Source: JADKBO01 sp037968395 (lineage in GTDB: Bacteria > Bacteroidota > Bacteroidia > Chitinophagales > Saprospiraceae). Taken from it: DNA of 7,353 nt. The notes beneath the pieces are model-generated. The model saw only the letters and a program-made list of their open reading frames with translations. It was not told the origin of the DNA and did not search any database. The stretch spans positions 1-7,353 of the forward strand of contig JBBKVK010000351.1 in assembly GCA_037968395.1 (NCBI GenBank), in the 5' to 3' direction. Below, in pieces: positions 1 to 6,131 of this stretch (the first letter of the stretch is position 1; each line of letters opens with the position of its first letter). A program made the translations under genes and the position numbers.

Positions 1-66
1 CTTTTATAAAATGTGACTAATATGTTTTTTCATTAATAAATCACTGATCTTAATCATTCATTTTAC

Positions 67-80
67 GTAACAAAGGTTAC
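67..80. promoter_or_regulatory. Short inverted repeat upstream of the peroxiredoxin gene
   Basis: GTAAC-N4-GTTAC is a perfect 5-bp dyad with a 4-base spacer. It lies about 23 bases upstream of the candidate -7 element at 103-110, where an activator or repressor could bind. It could also be chance in AT-rich DNA. The rest of 1-217 contains no open frame of note: all three forward frames meet stops by base 20, and the reverse strand gives only a 17-codon ORF near the left edge. Confidence 0.25.
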
Positions 81-102
81 CCATCAGGCTCGTTAAGTCT
101 TG

Positions 103-110
103 TAATTTTG
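103..110 (+). promoter_or_regulatory. Candidate -7 promoter element for the peroxiredoxin gene
   Basis: TAATTTTG matches the Bacteroidota -7 consensus TAnnTTTG exactly. No clear TTG -33 element sits at the usual 17-23 base distance (the nearest similar triplet is TTA at 77-79), so the call is weak. If used, it would give a 5' leader of roughly 100 bases before the ATG at 218. That leader is AT-rich and ends in an A-rich stretch instead of a Shine-Dalgarno sequence, as is usual in this phylum. Confidence 0.33.
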
Positions 111-217
111 GAGTATGAAATAAAGAGTTAATTTCTACATGATCTTTCTGTTCAATGATGGTCATAGACTTAACTATAACTTATTAATAATATAATTTAA
201 ATTCAAAAAACAATAAA

Positions 218-871
218 ATGGAAATACAAGAATCATATTACCCAATGCCTAGGATTGGAGATCAAGCTCCAAATTTTGAAGCGGTTACAACAACTGGGAA
301 GATTAACTTTTCGGATTTTGCAAAGGATAAATGGATTGTGATGTTCTCACATCCTGCTGATTTCACCCCAGTCTGTACTACAGAAATGAGTGGTTTTGCT
401 CTTAGAAAACCTGAGTTTACCGCATTAAATACAGAGCTCTTGGGATTGAGTATAGATAGTGTTCATGCCCATTTGGGATGGGTAAATAATGTACGAAAGA
501 ATACTGGAGTATATTTTGATTTCCCTATCATCGCTGATATAGATATGAAAGTATCTAAGTTATACGGTATGTTACAGCCGAACGAAAGTGAAACTGCAGC
601 TGTGAGAGCAGTATTTTTCATAGATCCTAGTAAAAAGATACGATTGATCATGTACTACCCTCTTAATGTTGGTAGAAATATGGATGAAATAATTAGAGCA
701 TTAACTGCTTTACAAACTTCTGACAAGTATAAAGTAGCTATGCCATTAGACTGGAAGCCTGGTGACAAAGTAATAGTTCCACCTCCAAAAACTTTGGCAG
801 AAATGGATGCTCGAATTGCAGATGACACTTGTGAAAAGGTCGATTTTTATTTAGCAAAAAAGCAGCTCTAA
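218..871 (+). CDS. Peroxiredoxin, Prx6 (1-Cys-type) subfamily
   Basis: This is a cytosolic thiol peroxidase that reduces hydrogen peroxide, organic hydroperoxides or peroxynitrite. The AhpC/TSA thioredoxin-like fold spans about residues 11-160, and a Prx6-type C-terminal domain follows. The active-site motif P46-x3-T50-x2-C53 is intact, with C53 as the peroxidatic cysteine. R130 in 'AVRAVFFIDP' is the conserved catalytic-pocket arginine. The segment 'YYPLNVGRN' (146-154) and the C-terminal 'VPPPKTL' are typical of Prx6 rather than AhpC. The length of 217 residues is normal for the family. The only other cysteine is C205, near the C-terminus, which could act as a resolving cysteine as in archaeal Prx6 enzymes. 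The ATG at 218 follows an A-rich leader. No signal peptide is visible. The gene appears monocistronic: an intrinsic terminator follows within 30 bases. Family assignment is secure; reductant and preferred peroxide are not readable from sequence. Confidence 0.95.
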   Translation: MEIQESYYPMPRIGDQAPNFEAVTTTGKINFSDFAKDKWIVMFSHPADFTPVCTTEMSGFALRKPEFTALNTELLGLSIDSVHAHLGWVNNVRKNTGVYFDFPIIADIDMKVSKLYGMLQPNESETAAVRAVFFIDPSKKIRLIMYYPLNVGRNMDEIIRALTALQTSDKYKVAMPLDWKPGDKVIVPPPKTLAEMDARIADDTCEKVDFYLAKKQL

Positions 872-896
872 TAAATAAATTTTAAGGTTTTTTGTT

Positions 897-943
897 AAGT
901 TGCTCTGGTAATCATTATGGTTTGCCAGAGCAATTTTGTTTTT
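897..943 (+). terminator. Rho-independent terminator after the peroxiredoxin gene
   Basis: A perfect 9-bp stem, TTGCTCTGG (900-908) with CCAGAGCAA (925-933), encloses a 16-base loop. Three further pairs at the base (A897, A898, and G899 opposite T934) extend it. The right arm runs into TTTTGTTTTT (934-943). The stem is GC-richer than its surroundings and starts about 25 bases after the stop codon. This should isolate the peroxiredoxin transcript from the GAPDH gene. The rest of the gap, 944-1105, holds only a weak promoter candidate. Confidence 0.85.
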
Positions 944-1029
944 AAAATCAACTAGGTAAAATATTCGGTATATCCTATAACACAATCCTGAAACAGCCTA
1001 GCCTATTTAACGAAATAATTAAGCGATTA

Positions 1030-1057
1030 TTGGTAATAATTATCAGCATTAACTTTT
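1030..1057 (+). promoter_or_regulatory. Weak candidate promoter for the GAPDH gene
   Basis: TTG at 1030-1032 is followed after 17 bases by TAACTTTT (1050-1057), a 7-of-8 match to the Bacteroidota -7 consensus TAnnTTTG. The leader would be about 40 bases. A competing element, TATGTTTA at 1077-1084, is also one base off consensus but has no suitably spaced TTG. AT-richness makes near-matches common, so this is only a candidate. Confidence 0.3.
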
Positions 1058-1105
1058 ATAAGTTACTACTAATCGTTATGTTTACCACTCAAATAATAAA
1101 TCATT

Positions 1106-2539
1106 ATGGTCACCAATCCCGCTGTATGGCTTGACAAAAAAAGAGCTGCTACCAAACTGAATTTTCTCATTGGAGAACTCATGTTTAAAAAAGGTGTAGA
1201 ACTCGTTTTGCTAAGGAATTCACTAAATGAAATTAGCATTTCTGAAATCTTAAATCTGCATGAATATGCAAGCCAAATATTAGAACATCCAATTGAAGTG
1301 GAGACATCTGTGATCCTTGCAGAAGCACTTTTTGAGATGGACTTAGAGTTGAGTAAAATTGACATTGGTAAATTAAATTCGCTTTGGACAAATCAACAAG
1401 TAACTAAGGATATTCCAACTTTTCTAAACAATGAACTAAAGGATATTATAGCTGGTAAAGATATGGATTGGCAAAAGCCTGTTGATGTCGTACTATATGG
1501 TTTTGGAAGGATAGGTAGACTTTGTGCAAGGGCGATTATTGATATGACAGGCATTGGCGCTCAGTTAAGATTAAGAGCCATTGTTTCAAGAGATAATACT
1601 GCGGATCAAATGACAAAACGAGCAGATCTATTGAGAATGGATTCTGTTCATGGACCTTTTAAAGGTGTGATCAAAGTCGATGAAGAAAATCATATGCTAC
1701 ACATAAATGGCGAGCAAGTTCATATGATTGCGGCAAATGATCCTGCTGCTATTGACTATACAGCATATGGAATAGAAAATGCACTAATAATCGATAATAC
1801 TGGTGTATGGCGAGATAAAGAAAGTCTTTCAAATCATCTTAAAAGCAAAGGCGTTTCGAAAGTATTACTCACAGCTCCAGGTAAAGGTGTACCTAATATT
1901 GTTTACGGAGTCAATCACAAAGAGCATAAAACAAATGAGTATGATGAATGGTCAGCCGCATCATGTACGACTAACGCCATAGTACCTGTACTAAAAGTAA
2001 TTGACGATCATCTTGGTGTAGTCAATGGTCATATCGAAACCATTCATGCCTATACAAATGACCAGAACTTATTAGACAATATGCACAAAAAACACAGAAG
2101 AGGACGATCTGCAGCTGTTAACATGGTCATTACGGAGACAGGTGCAGCTAGTGCTGTTTCTAAAGTTATACCTCACCTACTAGGCAAGCTTACAGGAAGT
2201 GCTGTTAGAGTACCAACACCTAATGGATCTCTAGCGATCATGAACCTTAAACTTAAGAAGAATACCACAATAGCTGAAGTGGACGAAATACTTAAAAATG
2301 CAGCGATTCAAGGTCCTCTTCGTAACCAAATAAAATTCAGCTACGAAAAGGAGTTAGTATCTAATGACATTATTGGCAATTCATGTTGCAGTGTATATGA
2401 TAGTCCTGCTACTAAAATCAGTGAAGATGGGGGCAACATAATCTTATATATTTGGTATGACAATGAATATGGCTATACCCAACAAGTTGTAAGACTTGCT
2501 AAATATATTATGGGTGCTCAGCGAAAGGTATATGATTAG
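1106..2539 (+). CDS. gap: Glyceraldehyde-3-phosphate dehydrogenase, long Bacteroidota form
   Basis: This enzyme interconverts glyceraldehyde 3-phosphate and 1,3-bisphosphoglycerate in glycolysis/gluconeogenesis in the cytosol. Residues 1-125 are an extension absent from ordinary ~335-residue GAPDH; it carries the 'LHEYA' segment (51-55) that I associate with the long Bacteroidota form. The core follows. It has a Rossmann motif GFGRIGR (132-138), catalytic C287 in 'SAASCTTNAI', the base H314 in 'ETIHAYTNDQ', the phosphate loop 'RRGRSAAVNMVITETGAA' (331-348), and the C-terminal 'WYDNEYGYTQQVVRL' (450-464). The start is firm: an in-frame stop at 1097-1099 leaves ATG 1106 as the only sensible initiator. 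After the second beta strand the usual Asn-Asp is replaced by S161-R162, which may shift cofactor preference towards NADP (inference). The gene stands alone between a terminator and a convergent gap. Whether it serves the glycolytic or gluconeogenic direction cannot be told. Confidence 0.95.
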   Translation: MVTNPAVWLDKKRAATKLNFLIGELMFKKGVELVLLRNSLNEISISEILNLHEYASQILEHPIEVETSVILAEALFEMDLELSKIDIGKLNSLWTNQQVTKDIPTFLNNELKDIIAGKDMDWQKPVDVVLYGFGRIGRLCARAIIDMTGIGAQLRLRAIVSRDNTADQMTKRADLLRMDSVHGPFKGVIKVDEENHMLHINGEQVHMIAANDPAAIDYTAYGIENALIIDNTGVWRDKESLSNHLKSKGVSKVLLTAPGKGVPNIVYGVNHKEHKTNEYDEWSAASCTTNAIVPVLKVIDDHLGVVNGHIETIHAYTNDQNLLDNMHKKHRRGRSAAVNMVITETGAASAVSKVIPHLLGKLTGSAVRVPTPNGSLAIMNLKLKKNTTIAEVDEILKNAAIQGPLRNQIKFSYEKELVSNDIIGNSCCSVYDSPATKISEDGGNIILYIWYDNEYGYTQQVVRLAKYIMGAQRKVYD

Positions 2540-2553
2540 TAGATACCTTTTTT
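2524..2553 (+). terminator. Terminator-like hairpin overlapping the GAPDH stop codon
   Basis: AAAGGTAT (2524-2531) and ATACCTTT (2543-2550) form a perfect 8-bp stem with an 11-base loop. The right arm merges into a run of six T (2548-2553). The left arm is the last codons of gap and the stop codon TAG (2537-2539) is in the loop. The stem is only moderately stable because it is AT-rich, but position and T-run fit an intrinsic terminator. Confidence 0.6.
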
Positions 2554-2579
2554 CTGGCCCCAAAACCCTAAAGCAGTGT

Positions 2580-2597
2580 ACTGAGCTTGCCGAAGTG
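2580..2597. repeat. Probable dispersed intergenic repeat motif
   Basis: The 18-base word ACTGAGCTTGCCGAAGTG stands out as GC-rich in an AT-rich gap. From memory, it closely matches a motif of the type 'CTGAGCTTGTCGAAG' that recurs between genes in many Bacteroidota genomes. Only one copy is in this window, so its repetitive nature is recalled, not shown. CAGT-GT-ACTG (2574-2583), a tiny self-complementary word, overlaps its left end. Confidence 0.4.
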
Positions 2598-2620
2598 GGA
2601 GGAAAAAAAGGCATCTAAAT

Positions 2621-2680
2621 TAAACGAATAAACTAAGTGGTCGAAGACCATGTAAACAGAGGCATAGCCGATAAACAGAG
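2621..2680. repeat. Cluster of TAAAC words alternating with mini-hairpins
   Basis: TAAAC occurs four times at 2621, 2629, 2653 and 2672, three of them in the longer form TAAAC-two bases-AG. The copies at 2653 and 2672 share the 9-mer TAAACAGAG at a 19-base period. Between copies lie tight hairpins: TGGTC-GAA-GACCA (2638-2650) and GGC-ATA-GCC (2661-2669). No ORF covers the stretch. It looks like a degenerate intergenic repeat rather than a coding remnant. Confidence 0.4.
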
Positions 2681-2687
2681 AAAGTTA

Positions 2688-2723
2688 TTAAGAATATGGG
2701 CTCAAAAGAGCTTAATATCTTAA
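2688..2723. terminator. Long imperfect hairpin in the convergent gap, possible bidirectional terminator
   Basis: The core GCTC-AAAA-GAGC (2700-2711) extends outward through two G-T pairs, ATAT/ATAT, and TTAAG/CTTAA, with single bulged A residues at 2693 and 2714. That gives about 15 pairs in total. It lies 12 bases beyond the methyltransferase stop codon on the minus strand and about 150 bases beyond gap on the plus strand. Neither side has a proper T-run, so it could be a weak terminator, an mRNA 3'-end stabiliser, or part of the adjacent repeat cluster. Confidence 0.4.
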
Positions 2724-2734
2724 GAGTCACCTAG

Positions 2735-3538
2735 CTATATCTTTGTTGCCAATATTGAATAAACCATAGGAATTTTGTTATCTAAATGAGCAATTCTGTG
2801 CTTTTGGGGTGCAAATTCAATTGTATTAGCAAAGCAATCATATGGTGAATAGTCATACTCATTTATTGCATTAATTGTTAATCCATGCTTGATCAAATTA
2901 TTTACAACATCACCAATACTGTGATTCCACATGACATATTCTTGATTGATATCCGCTTCCTTATCGGCGTAAGTGCCACTGGCTGTTTCTACTATAACTC
3001 CCTTATTAAAATAACTATACTTAATCTTATTAAATTCATCATCAAACATCCAAACTACTGGATGAAATTCTGCAAACACAAATTGGCCACTGGGCTTTAA
3101 ATATTTAGAAACTATGCTTGCCCATTTATCCATATCAGGCAACCACCCAATCGTACCATAGCTTGTGAATACTATATCAAATTGCTCATTTAGATGATTT
3201 GGCAAATCGTATATATCACAACAAATGAATTTGGCGTTGGATTTGGTTTGTTTAGCTATTGACTTAGCACTTTCTATCGCCTTGTCAGACAAATCTATAC
3301 CTGTAACATTAGCTCCTAGCCGGCTTAAAGAAATGGAGTCTTGCCCAAAATGGCATTGTAAATGTAAGATTGTCTTGCCTTTGACATCTCCAAATAGTTC
3401 TAACTCAATACTATTTAATGAGCTTCTGCCTTTTAAAAATCCATCCATGTCATAAAATTCCGAATTTAGATGAAACTCGACTTTATTATTCCATGAATTT
3501 CGATTGATTTCTATGTAGTCGTTCGCCTTATTAATCAT
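2735..3538 (-). CDS. Class I SAM-dependent methyltransferase, substrate unknown
   Basis: This is a soluble, 267-residue protein predicted to transfer a methyl group from S-adenosylmethionine. The Rossmann-type methyltransferase core covers about residues 50-160. Motif I is 'ILHLQCHFGQDS' (57-68), the HLxCxxGxDS variant of the glycine-rich loop. The acidic residue at the end of strand 2 is D82 in 'VTGIDLS'. 'CCDIYDLP' (106-113) supplies the adenine-contacting aspartate D108. 'FDIVFTSYGTIGWLPDM' (120-136) is motif IV, and 'LKPSGQFVFAEFHP' (147-160) is the post-core strand. The C-terminal part (161-267) probably shapes the substrate site but shows no motif that I recognise. The ATG at 3538 has a credible promoter and about a 50-base leader. 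There is no signal peptide or membrane segment. It is a stand-alone gene, so its neighbours give no substrate clue; small-molecule rather than RNA or protein methylation is only a guess. Confidence 0.9.
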   Translation of the reverse strand: MINKANDYIEINRNSWNNKVEFHLNSEFYDMDGFLKGRSSLNSIELELFGDVKGKTILHLQCHFGQDSISLSRLGANVTGIDLSDKAIESAKSIAKQTKSNAKFICCDIYDLPNHLNEQFDIVFTSYGTIGWLPDMDKWASIVSKYLKPSGQFVFAEFHPVVWMFDDEFNKIKYSYFNKGVIVETASGTYADKEADINQEYVMWNHSIGDVVNNLIKHGLTINAINEYDYSPYDCFANTIEFAPQKHRIAHLDNKIPMVYSILATKI

Positions 3539-3566
3539 AATAACTTATTGTTTTATATTGTACCAA

Positions 3567-3586
3567 GGTCAAGAAGCTTTTTGACC
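3567..3586. promoter_or_regulatory. 20-bp palindrome at the predicted methyltransferase transcription start
   Basis: GGTCAA (3567-3572) and TTGACC (3581-3586) are perfect inverted arms around GAAGCTTT. Read as a dyad, nine of its ten symmetric base pairs match; only 3573/3580 breaks symmetry. It begins where transcription from the promoter at 3593-3622 should start, and ends about 28 bases before the ATG. That is a classic place for an operator bound by a dimeric repressor. As RNA it would form a 6-bp hairpin at the 5' end. It lacks a following T-run, so it is not a terminator. Confidence 0.5.
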
Positions 3587-3592
3587 ATTATG

Positions 3593-3622
3593 CAAATATA
3601 TGAATTTCATATTTACCTTCAA
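3593..3622 (-). promoter_or_regulatory. Bacteroidota-type promoter for the methyltransferase gene
   Basis: On the minus strand TTG (3622-3620) is followed by exactly 19 bases and then TATATTTG (3600-3593). That is a full match to TAnnTTTG with the spacing typical of the primary sigma factor in this phylum. The start would fall near 3586-3589, leaving a leader of about 50 bases. The rest of the divergent gap (3623-3821) is AT-rich. For the plus-strand gene it offers only poor elements: TAACTTTA at 3720-3727 and TATATTTA at 3796-3803. Confidence 0.6.
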
Positions 3623-3821
3623 TTATTGTGCACTCATTTTCCAAATGTCATTAGTTAAAATAAATCTTAGAAAATTGAATGCAGTCTTAGGTTTACCAGA
3701 TTGATTTTATAAAAAGAACTAACTTTACAAAATCTATAATACATATAAATACCTACAGGATTCAATATTTCAATAAAAAATAAGTAAAACACATCTATAT
3801 TTACAAAATTCACCTTACACT

Positions 3822-6086
3822 TTGAATATTATAAAACTACCCCAAACATCAGTTATTAATACTAGGAACAAAGGTCTATTAATAGCTCTCTCTTTAGGGT
3901 TTTTATTAATCTATCAAATCTTAGGAGATTTCCTCACTGATCCTAATGGGCATATGTTTGCATATGGTGGTGATGCATTTGTGATCTATTATGATGTCAT
4001 GTATCACACTTGTTTTGGAAATGGGACTACATTAACAGCAATGAATTATCCATATGGTGAATACCTTTACATGACCGACGCCCAAGGGCAATTGTCTTAT
4101 GTATTGCAGTGGATACATCAAAACTTGTTTGAAGTATGTGATTATGTCCTAGGTATAATTCATTTTCTCAATGTATATCTTCTATTTATAGGAATCACAC
4201 TTGTATATTTATTATTGACAAGATTAAATGTCACTTGGTGGCTTGCGGGTATATTTGCCCCACTGATCATTATGCTATCTCCGCAAATTGTAAGATTAGG
4301 TGGTCATTTTGGACTGGCATATCCATTTATAATACCATTGACACTTTTGTGGTATTTAAGAAAAGAGCGAATACCTTACTTAGAGTGGAGAGATTTCCTG
4401 ATCTGTATAGTTCTTTTATTATTTACATTTAACAATCCATATATTGGTTTTGTCGCTGTTTTCCCGTTGCTAATACTCGGCGGATTACGTATATTTTTTG
4501 GTGGAGCTAATAAATTTAAGATAGCTTCTATAGTATTAGGAATGGCGCTTTTAGTTTTAGCCATTCCTTTCATAACATTTAAACTTAATGACATTGTAAC
4601 CGACAGAATAAAGATTCAATGGGGGTTTTTCTTTTATAACACAAGCATTGAGGGTTTGATTTATCCATATGGATCTCCAATTTATGACCTATTAATTAAT
4701 TGGGGTTTTGAACCTCTATTGGCTGATTCAGAAAAAAAACAATATTTAGGAATTTCTAACATCATTATTCTTACCATAGGATTCATTTGGTTCCTGTTTA
4801 AGTTTTTTAAAAACTCTGTGAAATCTTTCGTAATGAACCATGAATTGAAATTGTTTGTACTTTCTTCTGCAGTTATATTTTTTCTAACCTCACAGTACTT
4901 ATGGAATAATATAAATGAAGATTGGATCGAATCATATCTGGGCTTCATCCTAATGTTTAAAGCCATTGCTCGACTCAATTGGGCATTTTACTTTTTTTCT
5001 TCCATTATAGCCATTGTGTTTTTGAATAAATTTGTACAAAACTACCGGAAACTTGGCATAATTACTACGTTTATATTGGCTTCATTATGGGTTTTTGATT
5101 TTCAAAAATATATAGTACCAAATTTTAACAACAGTGTTTATCCTAATTTTATAAATGAAGAAGCCCTTAATGAATTAACCACATTATCTAATCATTATAA
5201 GATAGATACAGCAAACTATCAGGCCATATTAGTTTTACCCAAAATGATGGCTTGGAATGATAACTTACTCAGCAATATTCATTTTAATTCACAACACTAT
5301 TCAATGAAACTTTCATTGGCTAATGGATTACCATTAATTTCATCTATGCTGTCTAGAATGTCTATAAGCCAAGCTGCAGAAGCAATCCAGCTGCTTAGTC
5401 ATCCTTGGATAAAAAAGGAATTAGCGTATAAGTTACCCAATAAGAAGCCAATATTGTTAATGCTAGGCAAAGACCATCCTAAACTAGAGTACGGTGAGCA
5501 TTATCTTACGACCCTTGGTGATACTCTTATCGACAATAATAATTTTACATTATGGACTCTACCAATAGAAAAATTACAGCAAGAATATACCCGGAAAAAC
5601 TTAATAGAGTTGTCTACTAAAAACATACCAAAATCTAATTTTGTATATAAAGATTTTAATGACATGCCAAGAGTAGAAAACAAAGCATCAAATGTTCTTT
5701 TTGGTAATGGGCTTAAGTTTGTGTCAAAGGGACAAAACATAATTTTAGATACTGTCTTAAATCAAGGCGGAGAAGTTGAATTATCAATTTGGGTTTATTT
5801 GGATCACCAAAGACACGGTATGGGCACCATTCACATTGAAGCCAAAGATAGTTTAGGAGTAACTTATATGAAAACAGATATTGACCCTAGATCGTCTAAT
5901 GATATAGATCAATTATGGCTAAGGACCAACCATCGTTGGAAAAACAAAGAAAAGTCAAAAATAAAACTGATTTACATTTCTGATAAGAACACTGCTTTGG
6001 ATGAACTTTTAATAAGGTCAGTTCAAGATACTGTTTATCAAATTTTTGATGGAAAAGTATCAGCGAATGGATATAATATAAAATAA
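3822..6086 (+). CDS. Polytopic membrane protein, GT-C glycosyltransferase-like, with a large soluble C-terminus
   Basis: I do not recognise a named gene. Residues 1-430 hold about 11-12 hydrophobic segments, roughly at 18-38, 108-133, 139-153, 163-178, 189-203, 206-224, 234-252, 308-327, 341-357, 371-384, 386-404 and 410-426. The large loop after the first segment carries 'GGDAF' (49-53, D51) and 'MNYPYGE' (74-80). An acidic residue there is where GT-C glycosyltransferases place their catalytic site, so use of a lipid-linked sugar donor at the outer face of the inner membrane is a reasonable inference. Residues 431-754 are soluble. The final part (about 625-732) looks like a beta-sandwich, possibly carbohydrate-binding, judging by alternating hydrophobic strands such as 'VELSIWVYLD'. 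The start must be TTG at 3822: a stop at 3774-3776 closes the frame and no ATG occurs before residue 45, which would remove the first membrane segment. It converges with the lipoprotein gene after a 45-bp gap. Confidence 0.75.
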   Translation: MNIIKLPQTSVINTRNKGLLIALSLGFLLIYQILGDFLTDPNGHMFAYGGDAFVIYYDVMYHTCFGNGTTLTAMNYPYGEYLYMTDAQGQLSYVLQWIHQNLFEVCDYVLGIIHFLNVYLLFIGITLVYLLLTRLNVTWWLAGIFAPLIIMLSPQIVRLGGHFGLAYPFIIPLTLLWYLRKERIPYLEWRDFLICIVLLLFTFNNPYIGFVAVFPLLILGGLRIFFGGANKFKIASIVLGMALLVLAIPFITFKLNDIVTDRIKIQWGFFFYNTSIEGLIYPYGSPIYDLLINWGFEPLLADSEKKQYLGISNIIILTIGFIWFLFKFFKNSVKSFVMNHELKLFVLSSAVIFFLTSQYLWNNINEDWIESYLGFILMFKAIARLNWAFYFFSSIIAIVFLNKFVQNYRKLGIITTFILASLWVFDFQKYIVPNFNNSVYPNFINEEALNELTTLSNHYKIDTANYQAILVLPKMMAWNDNLLSNIHFNSQHYSMKLSLANGLPLISSMLSRMSISQAAEAIQLLSHPWIKKELAYKLPNKKPILLMLGKDHPKLEYGEHYLTTLGDTLIDNNNFTLWTLPIEKLQQEYTRKNLIELSTKNIPKSNFVYKDFNDMPRVENKASNVLFGNGLKFVSKGQNIILDTVLNQGGEVELSIWVYLDHQRHGMGTIHIEAKDSLGVTYMKTDIDPRSSNDIDQLWLRTNHRWKNKEKSKIKLIYISDKNTALDELLIRSVQDTVYQIFDGKVSANGYNIK

Positions 6087-6131
6087 AATTCAAAATTCAA
6101 TAAGAATACCCATCAATTTAGGACGACTCAA

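Noticed and set aside
1..60. Possible end of a gene entering from the left, or a short minus-strand peptide
   Set aside because: All forward frames stop by base 20. The reverse ORF is only 17 codons and ends inside the window, with no supporting signal.
463..651. Minus-strand open frame inside the peroxiredoxin gene
   Set aside because: It is wholly antisense to a well-supported gene and its translation resembles no protein family.
1069..1365. Minus-strand 98-codon open frame over the GAPDH 5' end
   Set aside because: It overlaps the conserved N-terminal domain of the long GAPDH and has low-complexity Ser/Ile-rich content, a shadow of the opposite strand.
2540..2734. CRISPR-like array suggested by repeated words
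   Set aside because: The repeats are only 5-9 bases, unevenly spaced, and have no constant repeat-spacer pattern or cas genes nearby.
2885..3455. Plus-strand open frames within the methyltransferase gene
   Set aside because: They are antisense to a gene with clear motifs and its own promoter, and neither encodes a recognisable domain.
3635..3647. CATTT-N3-AAATG inverted repeat upstream of the methyltransferase -33 element
   Set aside because: It is a short AT-rich dyad of a kind expected by chance, with no second copy or positional support.
4235..4978. Additional frames inside the large membrane protein gene
   Set aside because: They are out-of-frame or antisense shadows of a long continuous frame with coherent membrane topology.
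6087..6131. Possible bidirectional terminator between the convergent membrane protein and lipoprotein genes
   Set aside because: I found no stable inverted repeat here, only AT-rich direct repeats of AATTCAA-type words.
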